A stretch of 13,881 bases of DNA from Desulfobacterales bacterium (GTDB lineage Bacteria > Desulfobacterota > Desulfobacteria > Desulfobacterales > Desulfosalsimonadaceae): positions 1 to 13,881 of the forward strand of contig JAGTVF010000037.1 of assembly GCA_018224315.1 (NCBI GenBank), read 5' to 3'. Shown one piece after another: positions 1 to 12,971 of this stretch. The position numbers and the translations under genes are program-made. Within the stretch, counting starts at the first letter, position 1. The number at the start of each line of letters is the position of its first letter. The notes beneath the pieces were generated by a model that was given only the letters and a program-made list of their open reading frames with translations, was not told the origin of the DNA and ran no database searches.

Positions 1-142
<142 letters not shown>

Positions 143-193
143 TCAAACGGGTTTGCCATTGAAATAAATCTGAATCATCTGCAATCAGATACT

Positions 194-227
194 TTGCCCA
201 TCCAAAAAGGGAAAACTGGATGGGCAA
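194..227 (-). promoter_or_regulatory. Perfect 11-bp stem-loop in the rpsG-tuf spacer
   Basis: Arms 194-204 (ttgcccatcca) and 217-227 (tggatgggcaa) are exact inverted complements around a 12-base loop. In the transcript the 3' arm is followed by AAGTATCTG, with no U-run, so it is not a classic intrinsic terminator. It sits about 67 bases before the tuf start and could be an mRNA processing or stability element, or an attenuating structure. A smaller 5-bp inverted repeat (177-181/186-190) follows it in the direction of transcription. Confidence 0.6.
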
Positions 228-254
228 GGGATATCAAAACCAAAATACCTTCGG

Positions 255-725
255 CTACCACCGGTAATGGGCAAAGGCCTTGTTGGCCTCGGCCATTCGA
301 TGTGTATCCTCGCGCTTCTTAACCGAAGCTCCCCGTTGCTGGGCAGCATCCATGAATTCCCCGGCCAGTTTCTTGGCCATGCTTTTTTCCGGGCGCTTTT
401 CCGCGTAGGTGAGAATCCACCGGATGGCCAGGGCTGTCTGGCGTTTGGGCCGAACCTCTGTGGGCACCTGGTAAGTAGATCCTCCGACCCGCCGGGACTT
501 GACTTCCAGCTGGGGTTTTACATTGCCCAGTGCCTGCTCAAAAATCTTTAAGGCCGGCTCATTCATCCGCTTTTCAACAATGTCGAACGCTTCATATATC
601 AGCGACTGGGCTGTGCTCTTTTTCCCGTCTTTCATGACGGAATTGACAAACCGGGATACGAGCGGACTTTTATACTTGTAATCCGGAATAATTTTTCTTT
701 CAGGGATTTCTCTTCTTCTCGGCAT
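255..725 (-). CDS. rpsG: 30S ribosomal protein S7
   Basis: S7 is a primary 16S rRNA binding protein that nucleates assembly of the 30S head and lies near the E site. The 156-residue product has the usual bacterial length. It starts [20 protein letters not shown] and has the family signature at about residues 76-93 ([18 protein letters not shown]). It ends at W156. The ATG at 723-725 has only a weak ribosome site (GGTG), and the gene lies 46 bases after rpsL, which fits translational coupling within one transcript. In E. coli, S7 represses its own operon by binding the rpsL-rpsG spacer; I see only a small ATAAC/GTTAT stem here, so equivalent control is not shown. Confidence 0.97.
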   Translation of the reverse strand: MPRRREIPERKIIPDYKYKSPLVSRFVNSVMKDGKKSTAQSLIYEAFDIVEKRMNEPALKIFEQALGNVKPQLEVKSRRVGGSTYQVPTEVRPKRQTALAIRWILTYAEKRPEKSMAKKLAGEFMDAAQQRGASVKKREDTHRMAEANKAFAHYRW

Positions 726-771
726 TGCCTACACCATTTTTTCAGATAACAGTTATGCCCCGGCGATCACC

Positions 772-1143
772 TTACTTGGGGCGTTTGGCTCCGTACTTGG
801 AACGGCCCTGTTTCCGGTCAGCCACTCCAAGCGTATCCAGGGTACCGCGAACAATGTGATAACGGACACCCGGAAGGTCCTTGACCCGCCCCCCGCGCAC
901 GAGCACCACCGAATGCTCCTGGAGGTTATGGCCGATACCCGGGATATAGGCGGAAACCTCCACCCCCGTGGTCAGACGAACCCTTGCCACCTTACGAAGG
1001 GCGGAGTTGGGCTTTTTGGGAGTGGCCGTATAAACCCTGACGCAAACACCGCGCTTCTGCGGCGAAGCCTTGAGCGCCGGCGCCCCCTTTTTCTTCTGAA
1101 TCTGCTTGCGGCCCTTGCGAACCAGCTGATTAATCGTCGGCAT
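772..1143 (-). CDS. rpsL: 30S ribosomal protein S12
   Basis: S12 lies at the 30S decoding centre and affects accuracy. The 123-residue product carries the hallmark PQKRGVC (28-34), [12 protein letters not shown] (41-52), GHNLQEHSV (71-79) and [13 protein letters not shown] (84-96). The residues whose change classically gives streptomycin resistance, K43 and K88, are both wild type, so a sensitive form is expected. D89, the residue methylthiolated in E. coli, is also present. The ATG at 1141-1143 follows a G-rich AGGGGATAGC ribosome site. It is the first gene after a strong promoter at 1212-1240, so rpsL-rpsG-tuf can be transcribed apart from rpoBC. Confidence 0.97.
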   Translation of the reverse strand: MPTINQLVRKGRKQIQKKKGAPALKASPQKRGVCVRVYTATPKKPNSALRKVARVRLTTGVEVSAYIPGIGHNLQEHSVVLVRGGRVKDLPGVRYHIVRGTLDTLGVADRKQGRSKYGAKRPK

Positions 1144-1186
1144 GCTATCCCCTATCCATTACAAATCATTCATATATTCACAATAT

Positions 1187-1205
1187 TTTTAGCGCTAAGC
1201 TAAAA
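1187..1205 (-). promoter_or_regulatory. Stem-loop at the predicted 5' end of the rpsL mRNA
   Basis: The transcript would read TTTTAGC-TTAGC-GCTAAAA, a 7-bp perfect stem with a 5-base loop, containing the 10-base palindrome ttagcgctaa (1189-1198). It begins about 7 bases after the -10 hexamer, at the expected +1. Hairpins at an mRNA 5' end can protect against RNase E-type decay; this role is inferred. Confidence 0.45.
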
Positions 1206-1211
1206 TAACGA

Positions 1212-1240
1212 ATCATACCCTTAAATCACGGCAGTGTCAA
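1212..1240 (-). promoter_or_regulatory. Sigma70-type promoter for rpsL-rpsG-tuf, with an A-rich upstream tract
   Basis: On the minus strand a perfect -35 TTGACA (1235-1240) and a -10 TATGAT (1212-1217, five of six matches) are separated by exactly 17 bases. Immediately upstream of the -35 lies ATAAAAGAAAAAAGC (about 1241-1255), which resembles an alpha-CTD-binding UP element as at ribosomal promoters. The predicted start is near 1205, leaving a leader of about 60 bases before rpsL. The promoter lies in the 149-base rpoC-rpsL gap, and no clear rpoC terminator precedes it, so read-through from rpoC probably also occurs. Confidence 0.85.
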
Positions 1241-1292
1241 GCTTTTTTCTTTTATCCATCGACCGCATTCAATCCGCTGCTGATACAGCTGC

Positions 1293-5711
<4,419 letters not shown>

Positions 5712-5738
5712 TGCGATCTCCTTGCATGAAAAATAAAA

Positions 5739-8700
5739 TTATTCGCTGTCTTCTTCCACCAGCGTTATATCAAGGCCCAGACTCTGCAATTCCTTGGTCA
5801 GAACCCGGAAAGATTCGGGCAACCCAGGCTCAAAAACATTCTGGCCCTTGACGATTTTTTCGTACATGCGGGTTCTGCCGGCCATGTCATCGGACTTCAC
5901 CGTCAAAAACTCCTGCAGGCAATGGGCTGCCCCATAGGCCTCAATGGCCCAGACCTCCATTTCCCCGAGCCGCTGGCCGCCGAACTGGGCCTTGCCCCCG
6001 AGGGGCTGCTGGGTGACCAGGGAATAGGGACCGATGGATCGGGCATGGAGCTTATCGGCAACCAGATGATGCAGTTTGAGCATGTACATGGCACCCACGG
6101 TGACTTTCTCGTCAAAAGGCAAGCCGGTGCGGCCGTCATAGAGCGTGGCCTGTCCCGAGGGGCTGACCCCGGCCTCAGAGAGCAGATCCTTGATCTCTTC
6201 TTCCCTGGCACCGTCAAACACGGGGGTGGCCATAAAGACACCTTCAGAGGTGTTTTCAGCCAGGAGCTGAACATCGGAATCCGATATATCCTTGATTTGA
6301 TCGGCTTGGTTCTTGCCGGAAAAAATTCTTTTGAATTTTTTCCGCAGTTCCTCGGTTTTGCCCTCGGCCAGCAGTGCATTGACCTGATCTCCGAGGCCTT
6401 TTGCAGCCCTTCCGAGATGGATTTCAAGAATCTGGCCCACGTTCATCCGCGACGGCACGCCCAGGGGACTTAAAACCATGTCCACGGTGCGGCCGTCAGC
6501 AAAATAGGGCAGATCTTCTTCCGGCAAAATCCGGGAAACAACGCCCTTATTGCCGTGCCGGCCCGCCATTTTGTCGCCCACGGAAAGGGTCCGCTTCATG
6601 GCCACGTAGATCTTGATCATCTTGATGACCCCGGGGGGCAGTTCATCGCCCTTTTCAATGGAGCTGACCTGGTGCTCAAAGGCAGATTTGGCCATTTCAG
6701 CCTGTTCGCGGTAGCGCGACAGGATGTCGGCCACCTTTTCCTCGGCCTTTTTGTCCTTTAAAGAAATCTGCCCGAATTTGGCCAGGGGAATATCGGCCAG
6801 CATCTTTTTTTCAATCCGGACATCTTTGGCAATCAGAACCTTCTGGCCGTCTGTGAGGCTTTCTGAGCACTGCTTGCCGGCCAGAACGGCAATGATCTCG
6901 TTTCTGGCCGCCTCCTCGATGATCTTTAGCTCATCATCGCGGTCCTTTTCCAGGGCGGCGATTTCCTCATCCTCGATTGCCCGGGACCGGTCGTCTTTTT
7001 CCACGCCGCGGCGGGAAAACACCTTGACATCGGTGACAATCCCGGAAATCCCGGGCGGCACCCGCAACGAGGTATCTTTTACATCCCCGGCCTTTTCCCC
7101 GAATATGGCCCGAAGCAGTTTTTCCTCGGGAGACAGCTGGGTTTCGCCCTTGGGCGTGACCTTGCCCACAAGGATATCAGCCGGTCCCACCTCGGCACCG
7201 AGCCGAATGATGCCGCTTTCATCCAGATCCTTGAGGGCCTCTTCCCCCACGTTGGGAATATCGCGGGTGATTTCCTCCCGGCCCAGCTTGGTGTCCCTGG
7301 CCAGCACCTCAAATTCCTCAATATGCACGGAGGTAAACACGCCATCTTTGACCAGGCGTTCACTGACCAGAATGGAGTCTTCAAAATTGTAGCCTCCCCA
7401 GGGCATAAACGCCACTGTCACGTTTTTGCCCAGCGCCAGTTCCCCGTTGTCCGTGGCCGGACCGTCGGCAATGATTTCACCGGCGCGCACCCGTTCGCCC
7501 TTCTTGACAATGGGCCTGTTGTTAAAACAGGTATTCTGGTTGGAACGCACGAACTTGCCCAGGTTGTATATGGTCACATCCTTCTGGGACGGATCATCTG
7601 AAGGATCATGCTGCAGTACAATTCTGGAGGCATCCACATCCACCACCGTTCCGTCGCGCTTGGCCACAACCGTGACGCCGGAATCCCGGGCCACAATGCC
7701 TTCCACTCCGGTGCCCACCAGGGGCGCCTCGGTATTTAAAAGGGGTACGGCCTGGCGCATCATATTCGAACCCATCAGCGCCCGGTTGGCATCATCGTTT
7801 TCCAGAAACGGGATCAGCGAGGCACTGATGCTCACCAGCTGGTTGGGCGAGACATCCATGAGTTCGATGCGGTCTTTTTCAACCATCATGAACTCGCCGT
7901 CCACCCGTGAAATCACCACCGGGTTCACATATCGGTTCTTGTCATCCACCGGTGCGTTGGCCTGGGCAATGGGATGATCCTTTTCCTCAAAGGCTGAAAG
8001 CAGCCGAATCTGGTTGGAAACCGTGGCATTTTCCACCACCCGGTACGGGGTTTCGACAAATCCGTATTCATTGACCCGGGCATATGTACAAAGCGAAACA
8101 ATGAGTCCGATATTGGGACCTTCCGGGGTTTCAATGGGGCAGATCCGGCCGTAATGGGACGGATGTACGTCGCGCACCTCAAAGCCGGCCCGGTCCCGGG
8201 TCAGCCCGCCCGGTCCCAAAGCGCTTAAGCGCCGTTTGTGGGTTGTTTCCGAAAGCGGGTTGGTCTGGTCCAGAAACTGCGACAGCTGACTGGTGCCGAA
8301 AAACTCCTTGACCACGGCCGAAACCGGCTTGGGATTGACCAGGTCATTGGGCATGAGCGCATCGACTTCCTGCATGCTCATGCGCTCCTTGATGGCCCGC
8401 TCCATACGCACAAGCCCAATGCGGTACTGATTTTCCAGCAACTCGCCAACGGCCCGCACCCGCCGGTTGCCCAGGTGGTCGATGTCGTCAACAACGCCCT
8501 GGGTGTCGCGCAGCTCCACCAGTATCCGGGCGGTCTGCAGGATATCCTCCCGGCGCAGGGTCCGCATGTCCATCGGGGTGTCGATATTTAAACGATGATT
8601 GAGCTTGAGCCGGCCCACGCTGGACAGGTCGTAATAGGCGGTTTTAAAAAACAGATGATCCACAAAATCCTGGGCCACCTCCGCGGTCACCGGGTTGCCC

Positions 8701-9839
8701 GGCCGCAGGCGCCGGTAAATATCAATTAATGCCTCTTCCTTGGTTTTGGCCTTGTCCAGAAGCAGGGTCTTTCGAATGCACTGGCCGGTAAAAGGGCCTT
8801 CCATGACCAGGAGTTCAAACCACTTTACCCCGGCGGCAGACATCTGCTCCAGCAGATCCGGCTCCACTGGATCATTGGAGTGGGCAATGACCTCGCCGGT
8901 TTCCGGGTGGAGCACATCCGAGGCAATCACGCGCTGCTGGAGTTCCTCTGTGGTCATGGGCACATGTTCCATGCCCGCGGCCTGAAGCTGCCGGATGGCG
9001 CGCTTGGTAATCATGCGGCCCTTTCTGACCAGCACTTCGCCGGTTTCCGGGTGCACAATGTCTTCGCCCGGGCGTTCGCCCTTGAGAAATTCCGGATTCA
9101 GCTTCCGGACAAATTTCTCGTTTTTGATAAACACTTTTTCGGTATGGTAAAAATAGGACAGGATATCGTCATCGGTGTAGCCCAGCGCCTTAAACAGCAG
9201 GGTGAGCGGAAACTTCCGCCGCCGGTCGATTCGCACGTAAACGATATCCTTGGGATCGATTTCCATGTCAATCCAGGAGCCGCGCACCGGAATAATCCGG
9301 GCGCTGTAAATGATCCGCCCGCTGGAATGGGTCTTGCCCTTGTCATGATCGAAAAACACGCCCGAGGAGCGGTGCAGCTGACTGACCACCGCACGTTCCG
9401 TGCCGTTGATGATAAAAGTTCCGCGTTCGGTCATCAGGGGGATGGTGCCGAAATAAATCTCCTGTTCCTTGATGTCCCGGATGTTGGAAACCCCCGTGGT
9501 CTTGTCGACGTCATAGACCACCAGGCGCACCCGGATCCGGACGGAAATTTCATGGGTCATGCCCCGGTTGATGCATTCATTGACCGAATGTTTGACCTCT
9601 CCGAAATGGTATGAAACAAATTCCAGAGAAGCCGTTCCGGTGAAATCCTTGACGGGAAACACCGAATTGAACACAGCCTGCAGACCACTGTCTTTTCGAT
9701 TTTCGGGAGCAACTCCCATCTGCAGAAACCGCTGGTAGGATTCGCGTTGAATCCCGATAAGATCCGGGATGTCCACAATGGACTGAATGCGACCGAAATT
9801 TTTCCGAAATCGTTTATATTTCGGCGGATTTCCTGTCAT
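5739..9839 (-). CDS. rpoB: RNA polymerase beta subunit
   Basis: Beta forms the other half of the polymerase active-centre cleft and the rifampicin pocket. The product has 1366 residues, close to E. coli (1342). It shows the lobe/protrusion region, an SI1-type insertion (about 225-345, with two HPETGEV segments at 263-269 and 311-317), the rifampicin cluster [31 protein letters not shown] with D524, H534 and S539 unchanged, [14 protein letters not shown] (815-828), an acidic/helical SI2-type region (about 945-1060), active-site lysines K1082 and K1090 in [19 protein letters not shown], and the C-terminal [20 protein letters not shown] (1281-1300) that joins beta-prime. The rifampicin-pocket residues predict a sensitive enzyme. 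ATG at 9837-9839 has GGAG five bases upstream. It follows rplL by 161 bases containing an attenuator-like element and a large hairpin. Confidence 0.98.
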   Translation of the reverse strand: MTGNPPKYKRFRKNFGRIQSIVDIPDLIGIQRESYQRFLQMGVAPENRKDSGLQAVFNSVFPVKDFTGTASLEFVSYHFGEVKHSVNECINRGMTHEISVRIRVRLVVYDVDKTTGVSNIRDIKEQEIYFGTIPLMTERGTFIINGTERAVVSQLHRSSGVFFDHDKGKTHSSGRIIYSARIIPVRGSWIDMEIDPKDIVYVRIDRRRKFPLTLLFKALGYTDDDILSYFYHTEKVFIKNEKFVRKLNPEFLKGERPGEDIVHPETGEVLVRKGRMITKRAIRQLQAAGMEHVPMTTEELQQRVIASDVLHPETGEVIAHSNDPVEPDLLEQMSAAGVKWFELLVMEGPFTGQCIRKTLLLDKAKTKEEALIDIYRRLRPGNPVTAEVAQDFVDHLFFKTAYYDLSSVGRLKLNHRLNIDTPMDMRTLRREDILQTARILVELRDTQGVVDDIDHLGNRRVRAVGELLENQYRIGLVRMERAIKERMSMQEVDALMPNDLVNPKPVSAVVKEFFGTSQLSQFLDQTNPLSETTHKRRLSALGPGGLTRDRAGFEVRDVHPSHYGRICPIETPEGPNIGLIVSLCTYARVNEYGFVETPYRVVENATVSNQIRLLSAFEEKDHPIAQANAPVDDKNRYVNPVVISRVDGEFMMVEKDRIELMDVSPNQLVSISASLIPFLENDDANRALMGSNMMRQAVPLLNTEAPLVGTGVEGIVARDSGVTVVAKRDGTVVDVDASRIVLQHDPSDDPSQKDVTIYNLGKFVRSNQNTCFNNRPIVKKGERVRAGEIIADGPATDNGELALGKNVTVAFMPWGGYNFEDSILVSERLVKDGVFTSVHIEEFEVLARDTKLGREEITRDIPNVGEEALKDLDESGIIRLGAEVGPADILVGKVTPKGETQLSPEEKLLRAIFGEKAGDVKDTSLRVPPGISGIVTDVKVFSRRGVEKDDRSRAIEDEEIAALEKDRDDELKIIEEAARNEIIAVLAGKQCSESLTDGQKVLIAKDVRIEKKMLADIPLAKFGQISLKDKKAEEKVADILSRYREQAEMAKSAFEHQVSSIEKGDELPPGVIKMIKIYVAMKRTLSVGDKMAGRHGNKGVVSRILPEEDLPYFADGRTVDMVLSPLGVPSRMNVGQILEIHLGRAAKGLGDQVNALLAEGKTEELRKKFKRIFSGKNQADQIKDISDSDVQLLAENTSEGVFMATPVFDGAREEEIKDLLSEAGVSPSGQATLYDGRTGLPFDEKVTVGAMYMLKLHHLVADKLHARSIGPYSLVTQQPLGGKAQFGGQRLGEMEVWAIEAYGAAHCLQEFLTVKSDDMAGRTRMYEKIVKGQNVFEPGLPESFRVLTKELQSLGLDITLVEEDSE

Positions 9840-9872
9840 TTCGTCTCCAGCATATATCGTATTAAAATCAAT

Positions 9873-9918
9873 TTGCGAAAACCGGCCGCCGGATGGCTTC
9901 CGGTGCCGATTTTCGCAA
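9873..9918 (-). promoter_or_regulatory. Large stem-loop in the rplL-rpoB spacer
   Basis: In the transcript, TTGCGAAAA pairs with TTTTCGCAA (9 bp; 9910-9918 with 9873-9881). A T.G pair, then CGGC/GCCG, a small internal loop and CCGGA/TCCGG follow, capped by AGCCA: about 19 pairs over 46 bases. No U-run follows, so termination is unlikely. E. coli has an RNase III processing site in the same spacer; an equivalent role is inferred from position and form. Confidence 0.6.
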
Positions 9919-9974
9919 TTTTATCATGATCACATGTCTGTGCTCTGTGCATGTATTTGCGCCGGATTGGATAT

Positions 9975-10001
9975 AAAAAAGGCGCCTGAGCAAAGGCAGG
10001 C
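9975..10001 (-). terminator. Weak terminator or attenuator after rplL
   Basis: The transcript reads GCCTG-CCTTTGCT-CAGGC-GCC-TTTTTT, starting at the last base of the rplL stop codon. The stem is short (5 bp, 9997-10001 with 9984-9988) and is followed by a 3-base gap and six T residues (9975-9980). A short stem suits partial rather than full termination, as known for the rplL-rpoB attenuator of E. coli, which lowers rpoBC expression relative to the ribosomal genes. Confidence 0.5.
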
Positions 10002-10387
10002 TACTTGATTTCGATTGTGGCACCCACGCCTTCGAGCTGTGCTTTGATCTTGTCGGCTTCTTCCTTGACCACGCCTTCCTTGACAGGCTTTGGCGCTTCT
10101 TCGACCATGGCTTTGGCTTCCTTGAGGCCCAGACCGGTGATGGCACGCACTTCCTTGATAACCTGAATCTTTTTGTCGCCCACTGCGGACAGGACCACGT
10201 CAAACTCGGTCTTTTCCTCTTCGGCTGCAGCGCCTTCACCGCCTGCTGCCGGCGCGCCGGCCACTGCCACGGGTGCTGCAGCGGAAACGCCGAATTTTTC
10301 TTCCAGTTCCTTGATCAGTTCGGAAAGTTCCAGAACGGTCATGTTAGCAATAAAATCAATTACATCTTCTTTGGTGATGTCAGCCAT
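10001..10387 (-). CDS. rplL: 50S ribosomal protein L7/L12
   Basis: L7/L12 dimers form the flexible ribosomal stalk that recruits and activates the translational GTPases EF-Tu, EF-G and IF2. The 128-residue acidic protein has an N-terminal dimerisation helix domain (about 1-33), an Ala/Gly-rich hinge (about 35-57, [20 protein letters not shown]) and a C-terminal factor-binding domain beginning EKTEFDVVL (58-66) with [21 protein letters not shown] (72-92). The ATG at 10385-10387 has AAGGAG eight bases upstream. It is 92 bases after rplJ, its stalk partner, and the two are expected to be translated together under the L10 leader. Confidence 0.97.
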   Translation of the reverse strand: MADITKEDVIDFIANMTVLELSELIKELEEKFGVSAAAPVAVAGAPAAGGEGAAAEEEKTEFDVVLSAVGDKKIQVIKEVRAITGLGLKEAKAMVEEAPKPVKEGVVKEEADKIKAQLEGVGATIEIK

Positions 10388-10479
10388 TGGGTATCTCCTT
10401 GGTATTCATTTACACGATCATTCGAGTAAGTTTTAAAAGTCATTGTTGCGGTGTTTCCCCGATAAGACGATCCAGAGGC

Positions 10480-11004
10480 CTAAGCCGCCTCTTTCTGGTC
10501 GTTTATGGCCTTGAGGGCATAAACCAGACGCTCGGGAACATTGTTAAGGGCCCGAACCAGACCTGTGGGAACGGCATTCATGGTGCCCAGCACGGTTGCC
10601 AGCAGCACGTCGCGCGACGGCAATTCCGAAAGCCGCTTGATGCCCTCGACGTCAAGAACACTGCCGTCCATTACGCCGGCTTTGATCTCGAGCTTATCAT
10701 TGTCCTTGGCAAACTCGCAGAGCACCTTGGCCGGCGCCACCGGATCATCATAGCTCATGGCCACGGCGCTGGGGCCTTCAAACTGCTGCCGAAGCAATTC
10801 CACATCGGTTTGCTCTGCGGCCCGGATCAAAAGGGTGTTTTTCACCACTTTAAACTCAATGCCGGCCTGCCTGAGCTTTGAGCGCAAATCATTGATTTTT
10901 GTGACATTGAGCCCTTTATAATCCACAAGCACAAGGATTTTTTTCTGCTCGAATTTCTCGTGAAGGGCTGAAACGAGCTCCTGCTTTTGCGAAAGCGTTA
11001 ACAC
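10480..11004 (-). CDS. rplJ: 50S ribosomal protein L10
   Basis: L10 anchors L7/L12 dimers to 23S rRNA, and the L10-L12 complex also binds its own mRNA leader. I place the start at GTG 11002-11004, giving 174 residues (MLTLSQKQELVSALHEKFEQ...), the usual family length. A near-perfect ribosome site AAAGGAGGTGG lies just upstream. The frame is open 15 codons further upstream (to a GTG at 11049), but that stretch contains the ribosome site itself, so it is rejected. Typical features are VDYKGLNV (27-34), FKVVKNTLLIRAA (51-63), the GPSA loop (77-80) and the amphipathic C-terminal helix (about 142-170) that binds L12. TAG stop at 10480-10482. Confidence 0.95.
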   Translation of the reverse strand: MLTLSQKQELVSALHEKFEQKKILVLVDYKGLNVTKINDLRSKLRQAGIEFKVVKNTLLIRAAEQTDVELLRQQFEGPSAVAMSYDDPVAPAKVLCEFAKDNDKLEIKAGVMDGSVLDVEGIKRLSELPSRDVLLATVLGTMNAVPTGLVRALNNVPERLVYALKAINDQKEAA

Positions 11005-11062
11005 TGACTCCACCTCCTTTCTGAATCTGTAAAAACCACGGGCCTCCACATCATCAGAAAGC

Positions 11063-11140
11063 CTGCCTCAGTAGGCCGGAAAATCATTTTTCCGATTATA
11101 CACGCCACGCCTGACGGGGTGAACCTACGGTCTTTGACAG
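11063..11140 (-). ncRNA. L10 leader RNA with kink-turn (autoregulatory site of rplJ-rplL)
   Basis: The leader folds as in the known L10 leader class. The outer helix CTGTC (11136-11140) pairs with GGCAG (11063-11067) including one G.U pair. The asymmetric loop AAAGACC opposite TGA looks like a kink-turn. The inner helix GTAGG (11124-11128) pairs with CCTAC (11071-11075). Between them is a further hairpin CGGAAAA-ATGA-TTTTCCG (11077-11094). It ends about 58 bases before the rplJ start. Binding of L10-(L12)4 is expected to lower translation of rplJ and rplL when the proteins are in excess. Confidence 0.85.
11095..11123 (-). promoter_or_regulatory. Possible promoter inside the rplJ leader
   Basis: A perfect TATAAT (11095-11100) lies 17 bases after TTCACC (11118-11123, four of six matches to TTGACA). 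It overlaps the L10 leader structure, and a transcript from it would lack the 5' half of that structure. E. coli has a promoter before rplJ, but the overlap means chance is a real alternative. Confidence 0.25.
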
Positions 11141-11184
11141 ATTAATGATTAAATATCGCAATTCATATCGATATATATGGCAAG

Positions 11185-11221
11185 CGCGACCCCGGACTGT
11201 GGTTGGGATCGCGGGTCCCAA
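11185..11221 (-). promoter_or_regulatory. Two mutually exclusive stem-loops just after rplA
   Basis: Stem A pairs TTGGGA (11216-11221) with TCCCAA (11203-11208) around a 7-base loop. Stem B pairs CGCGATCCC (11205-11213) with GGGGTCGCG (11185-11193), 9 bp with one G.U pair and an 11-base loop. They share bases 11205-11208, so only one can form at a time. Neither is followed by a U-run. A switch, processing site or 3'-end stabiliser for the rplKA message are all possible. Confidence 0.4.
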
Positions 11222-11237
11222 GCCTAATCGGCAATCC

Positions 11238-11942
11238 TTATTTGAGCAATTCCTTCACAAACACCGGGTCCACCTTGAAGCCGGGACCCATGGTTGTGGA
11301 AACGGCAATGGAGCGCAGATACGTTCCCTTGCTGGCCGCCGGCTTCAGGCGAAGCACCGTGTCCATAAACGCCCGGACATTGTCGAGCAGTTTTTCCGGA
11401 CCAAAGGAGACCTTGCCCATGGGCGCATGAACGATGCCGGTTTTATCCACCCGGAAATCGACCTTACCGGCCTTGAGCTCATTAACCGCCCGGGTCACAT
11501 CAAAGGTGACCGTACCGGTCTTGGCATTGGGCATCAGGCCTCGCGGGCCGAGGATTTTGCCGATCTTTCCCACCGACCCCATCACATCCGGGGTGGCCAC
11601 CGCCTTGTCAAAATCAAACCAGCCGCCCTTGATCTTTTCAATCAAATCATCATTGCCCACGTAGTCGGCTCCGGCTTCCTGGGCTTCCTTTTCCTTTTCA
11701 CCCTTGGCAAAAACCAGGACCCTGACCTCTTTTCCAAGTCCATGAGGCAGAACAACGGATCCGCGAACCATCTGATCGGCGTGGCGGGGATCGACTCCAA
11801 GTTTGGTGGCAATATCAACGGTTTCATCAAAACGGACATAGGAGGACTCTACTGCTGCCGATACCGCGGCGGCAAAATCCAGCCGTTCCTGGAGATCAAA
11901 CCTGGACTTGATTTCCCTGTATTTTTTGCTCCGTTTGCGCAT
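11238..11942 (-). CDS. rplA: 50S ribosomal protein L1
   Basis: L1 forms the mobile L1 stalk that moves deacylated tRNA out through the E site, and in E. coli it represses its own operon. The 234-residue product has normal length. It starts [16 protein letters not shown] and has the conserved block [20 protein letters not shown] (117-136) followed by MPNAKTGTV, and the C-terminal [16 protein letters not shown] (206-221). The ATG at 11940-11942 is preceded by AAGGGA about six bases upstream. It is 30 bases after rplK, in the usual rplK-rplA pair, and is followed by the 233-base rplJ leader region. Confidence 0.97.
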   Translation of the reverse strand: MRKRSKKYREIKSRFDLQERLDFAAAVSAAVESSYVRFDETVDIATKLGVDPRHADQMVRGSVVLPHGLGKEVRVLVFAKGEKEKEAQEAGADYVGNDDLIEKIKGGWFDFDKAVATPDVMGSVGKIGKILGPRGLMPNAKTGTVTFDVTRAVNELKAGKVDFRVDKTGIVHAPMGKVSFGPEKLLDNVRAFMDTVLRLKPAASKGTYLRSIAVSTTMGPGFKVDPVFVKELLK

Positions 11943-11972
11943 TGTTTTTCCCTTAAGCTCCTTGATTGACCT

Positions 11973-12395
11973 TTAGACCACTTCAAGCCCCATGCTTCTG
12001 GCCGTGCCCTCGATAATCCGGCAGGCATTTTCCATGTCCGGGGCATTTAAATCCGGCATCTTGGTTTTGGCGATTTCTTCCACCTGGGCCTGGGTCACCT
12101 TGCCGACTTTTTCGGCTTTGGGGCTGCCCGAACCCCTTGCAATACCGGCGGCTTTTTTCAACAGCACAGCGGCCGGCGGGGTTTTGGTGATAAACGTAAA
12201 GGTTTTGTCCTGGTATATGGTGATCACCACAGGAGTGATCATGCCTTCGTCATTTGCGGTTCTGGCGTTAAACGCCTTGCAGAAATCCATGATATTCACC
12301 CCGTGCTGCCCCAGTGCGGGACCAATGGGCGGTGAAGGATTGGCCTTTCCCGCCGGCACCTGGAGCTTTACCTGGGCTACGACTTTTTTCGCCAT
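11973..12395 (-). CDS. rplK: 50S ribosomal protein L11
   Basis: L11 binds the GTPase-associated centre of 23S rRNA and is needed for RelA-dependent stringent response in E. coli. The 140-residue product shows the N-terminal [20 protein letters not shown] (20-39), with the proline-rich segment (P22, P23, P26) where thiostrepton-type resistance changes fall and where none is seen here. The C-terminal RNA-binding domain contains [15 protein letters not shown] (71-85) and ends near [14 protein letters not shown] at 12393-12395 has AGGAG 11 bases upstream, slightly long. The gene is 19 bases from nusG, so co-transcription is certain in practice. Confidence 0.97.
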   Translation of the reverse strand: MAKKVVAQVKLQVPAGKANPSPPIGPALGQHGVNIMDFCKAFNARTANDEGMITPVVITIYQDKTFTFITKTPPAAVLLKKAAGIARGSGSPKAEKVGKVTQAQVEEIAKTKMPDLNAPDMENACRIIEGTARSMGLEVV

Positions 12396-12414
12396 GTCTT
12401 AAACATCTCCTGTT

Positions 12415-12945
12415 CTAATTTTTCGCCACCTGAACAAAATCAAGTTCCACGGGCGTGGAGCGCCCGAAAATGCTCACCAGCACCTTGAGTTTTCCCTTTT
12501 CCGGGTTGACATCTTCCACGGTACCGTTGAAATTGGTAAACGGTCCGTCAATGACGCGGACCTCGTCTCCGACTTCAAAATAAAACTTGGGCTGGGGCTT
12601 TTGCTGCCCGGCTTCCATCTTGTGAATAATCTGATCGGCCTCTTCATCGGAAATGGGCGCAGGCCGATCCCGCCCCCCGAGAAATCCCGTTACCTTTGCC
12701 GTGTTTTTTACCAGATGCCAGGTGTCTTCATCCAATTCCATCCGAACCATGATGTAACCCGGATAGAATTTCCGGCTGGAGGTTTTTCGCTTGCCCTTGA
12801 CCAATTCCACCACCTGTTCGGTGGGCACCACAACTTCGCCGAATTTTTCCGGACGGGCACAGGTGGCAATGCGCTCCTCAAGGTTTTGCTTCACCTTGTT
12901 TTCAAAGCCGGAATAAACATGGATGATATACCAATTCAACGCCAC
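12415..12945 (-). CDS. nusG: Transcription elongation/antitermination factor NusG
   Basis: NusG binds the RNA polymerase clamp through its NGN domain, suppresses pausing, and uses its KOW domain to contact Rho or ribosomal S10. The 176-residue protein has [19 protein letters not shown] (4-22), the NGN core with YPGYIMVRM (61-69), [13 protein letters not shown] (79-91) and a KOW domain from about 123 ([20 protein letters not shown]). The start is GTG at 12943-12945, supported by AAGGGAG seven bases upstream and by the conserved N-terminus beginning at once; no ATG lies near. It is 26 bases after secE, the common secE-nusG pair. Its target, RNA polymerase, is encoded downstream in the same cluster. 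Confidence 0.97.
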   Translation of the reverse strand: MALNWYIIHVYSGFENKVKQNLEERIATCARPEKFGEVVVPTEQVVELVKGKRKTSSRKFYPGYIMVRMELDEDTWHLVKNTAKVTGFLGGRDRPAPISDEEADQIIHKMEAGQQKPQPKFYFEVGDEVRVIDGPFTNFNGTVEDVNPEKGKLKVLVSIFGRSTPVELDFVQVAKN

Positions 12946-12971
12946 GCCTCAACTCCCTTGCTAACTCAATT

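Noticed and set aside
263-317. The [11 protein letters not shown] or repeated segments in RpoB (protein residues 263-317) as a novel duplication
   Set aside because: E. coli beta has a homologous SI1 region with a comparable STGEL element, so this is ordinary proteobacterial architecture. The positions given are protein residues.
8880-9614. Open frame of 244 codons on the plus strand
   Set aside because: Antisense to conserved rpoB sequence with no independent evidence.
9868-10239. Minus-strand frame of 123 codons overlapping rplL and the rpoB spacer
   Set aside because: It is an out-of-frame reading of rplL that runs into the spacer.
11005-11049. Upstream GTG giving a 189-residue L10
   Set aside because: The added 15 codons contain the AAAGGAGGTGG ribosome site for the GTG at 11002-11004, and the shorter product has the family's normal length.
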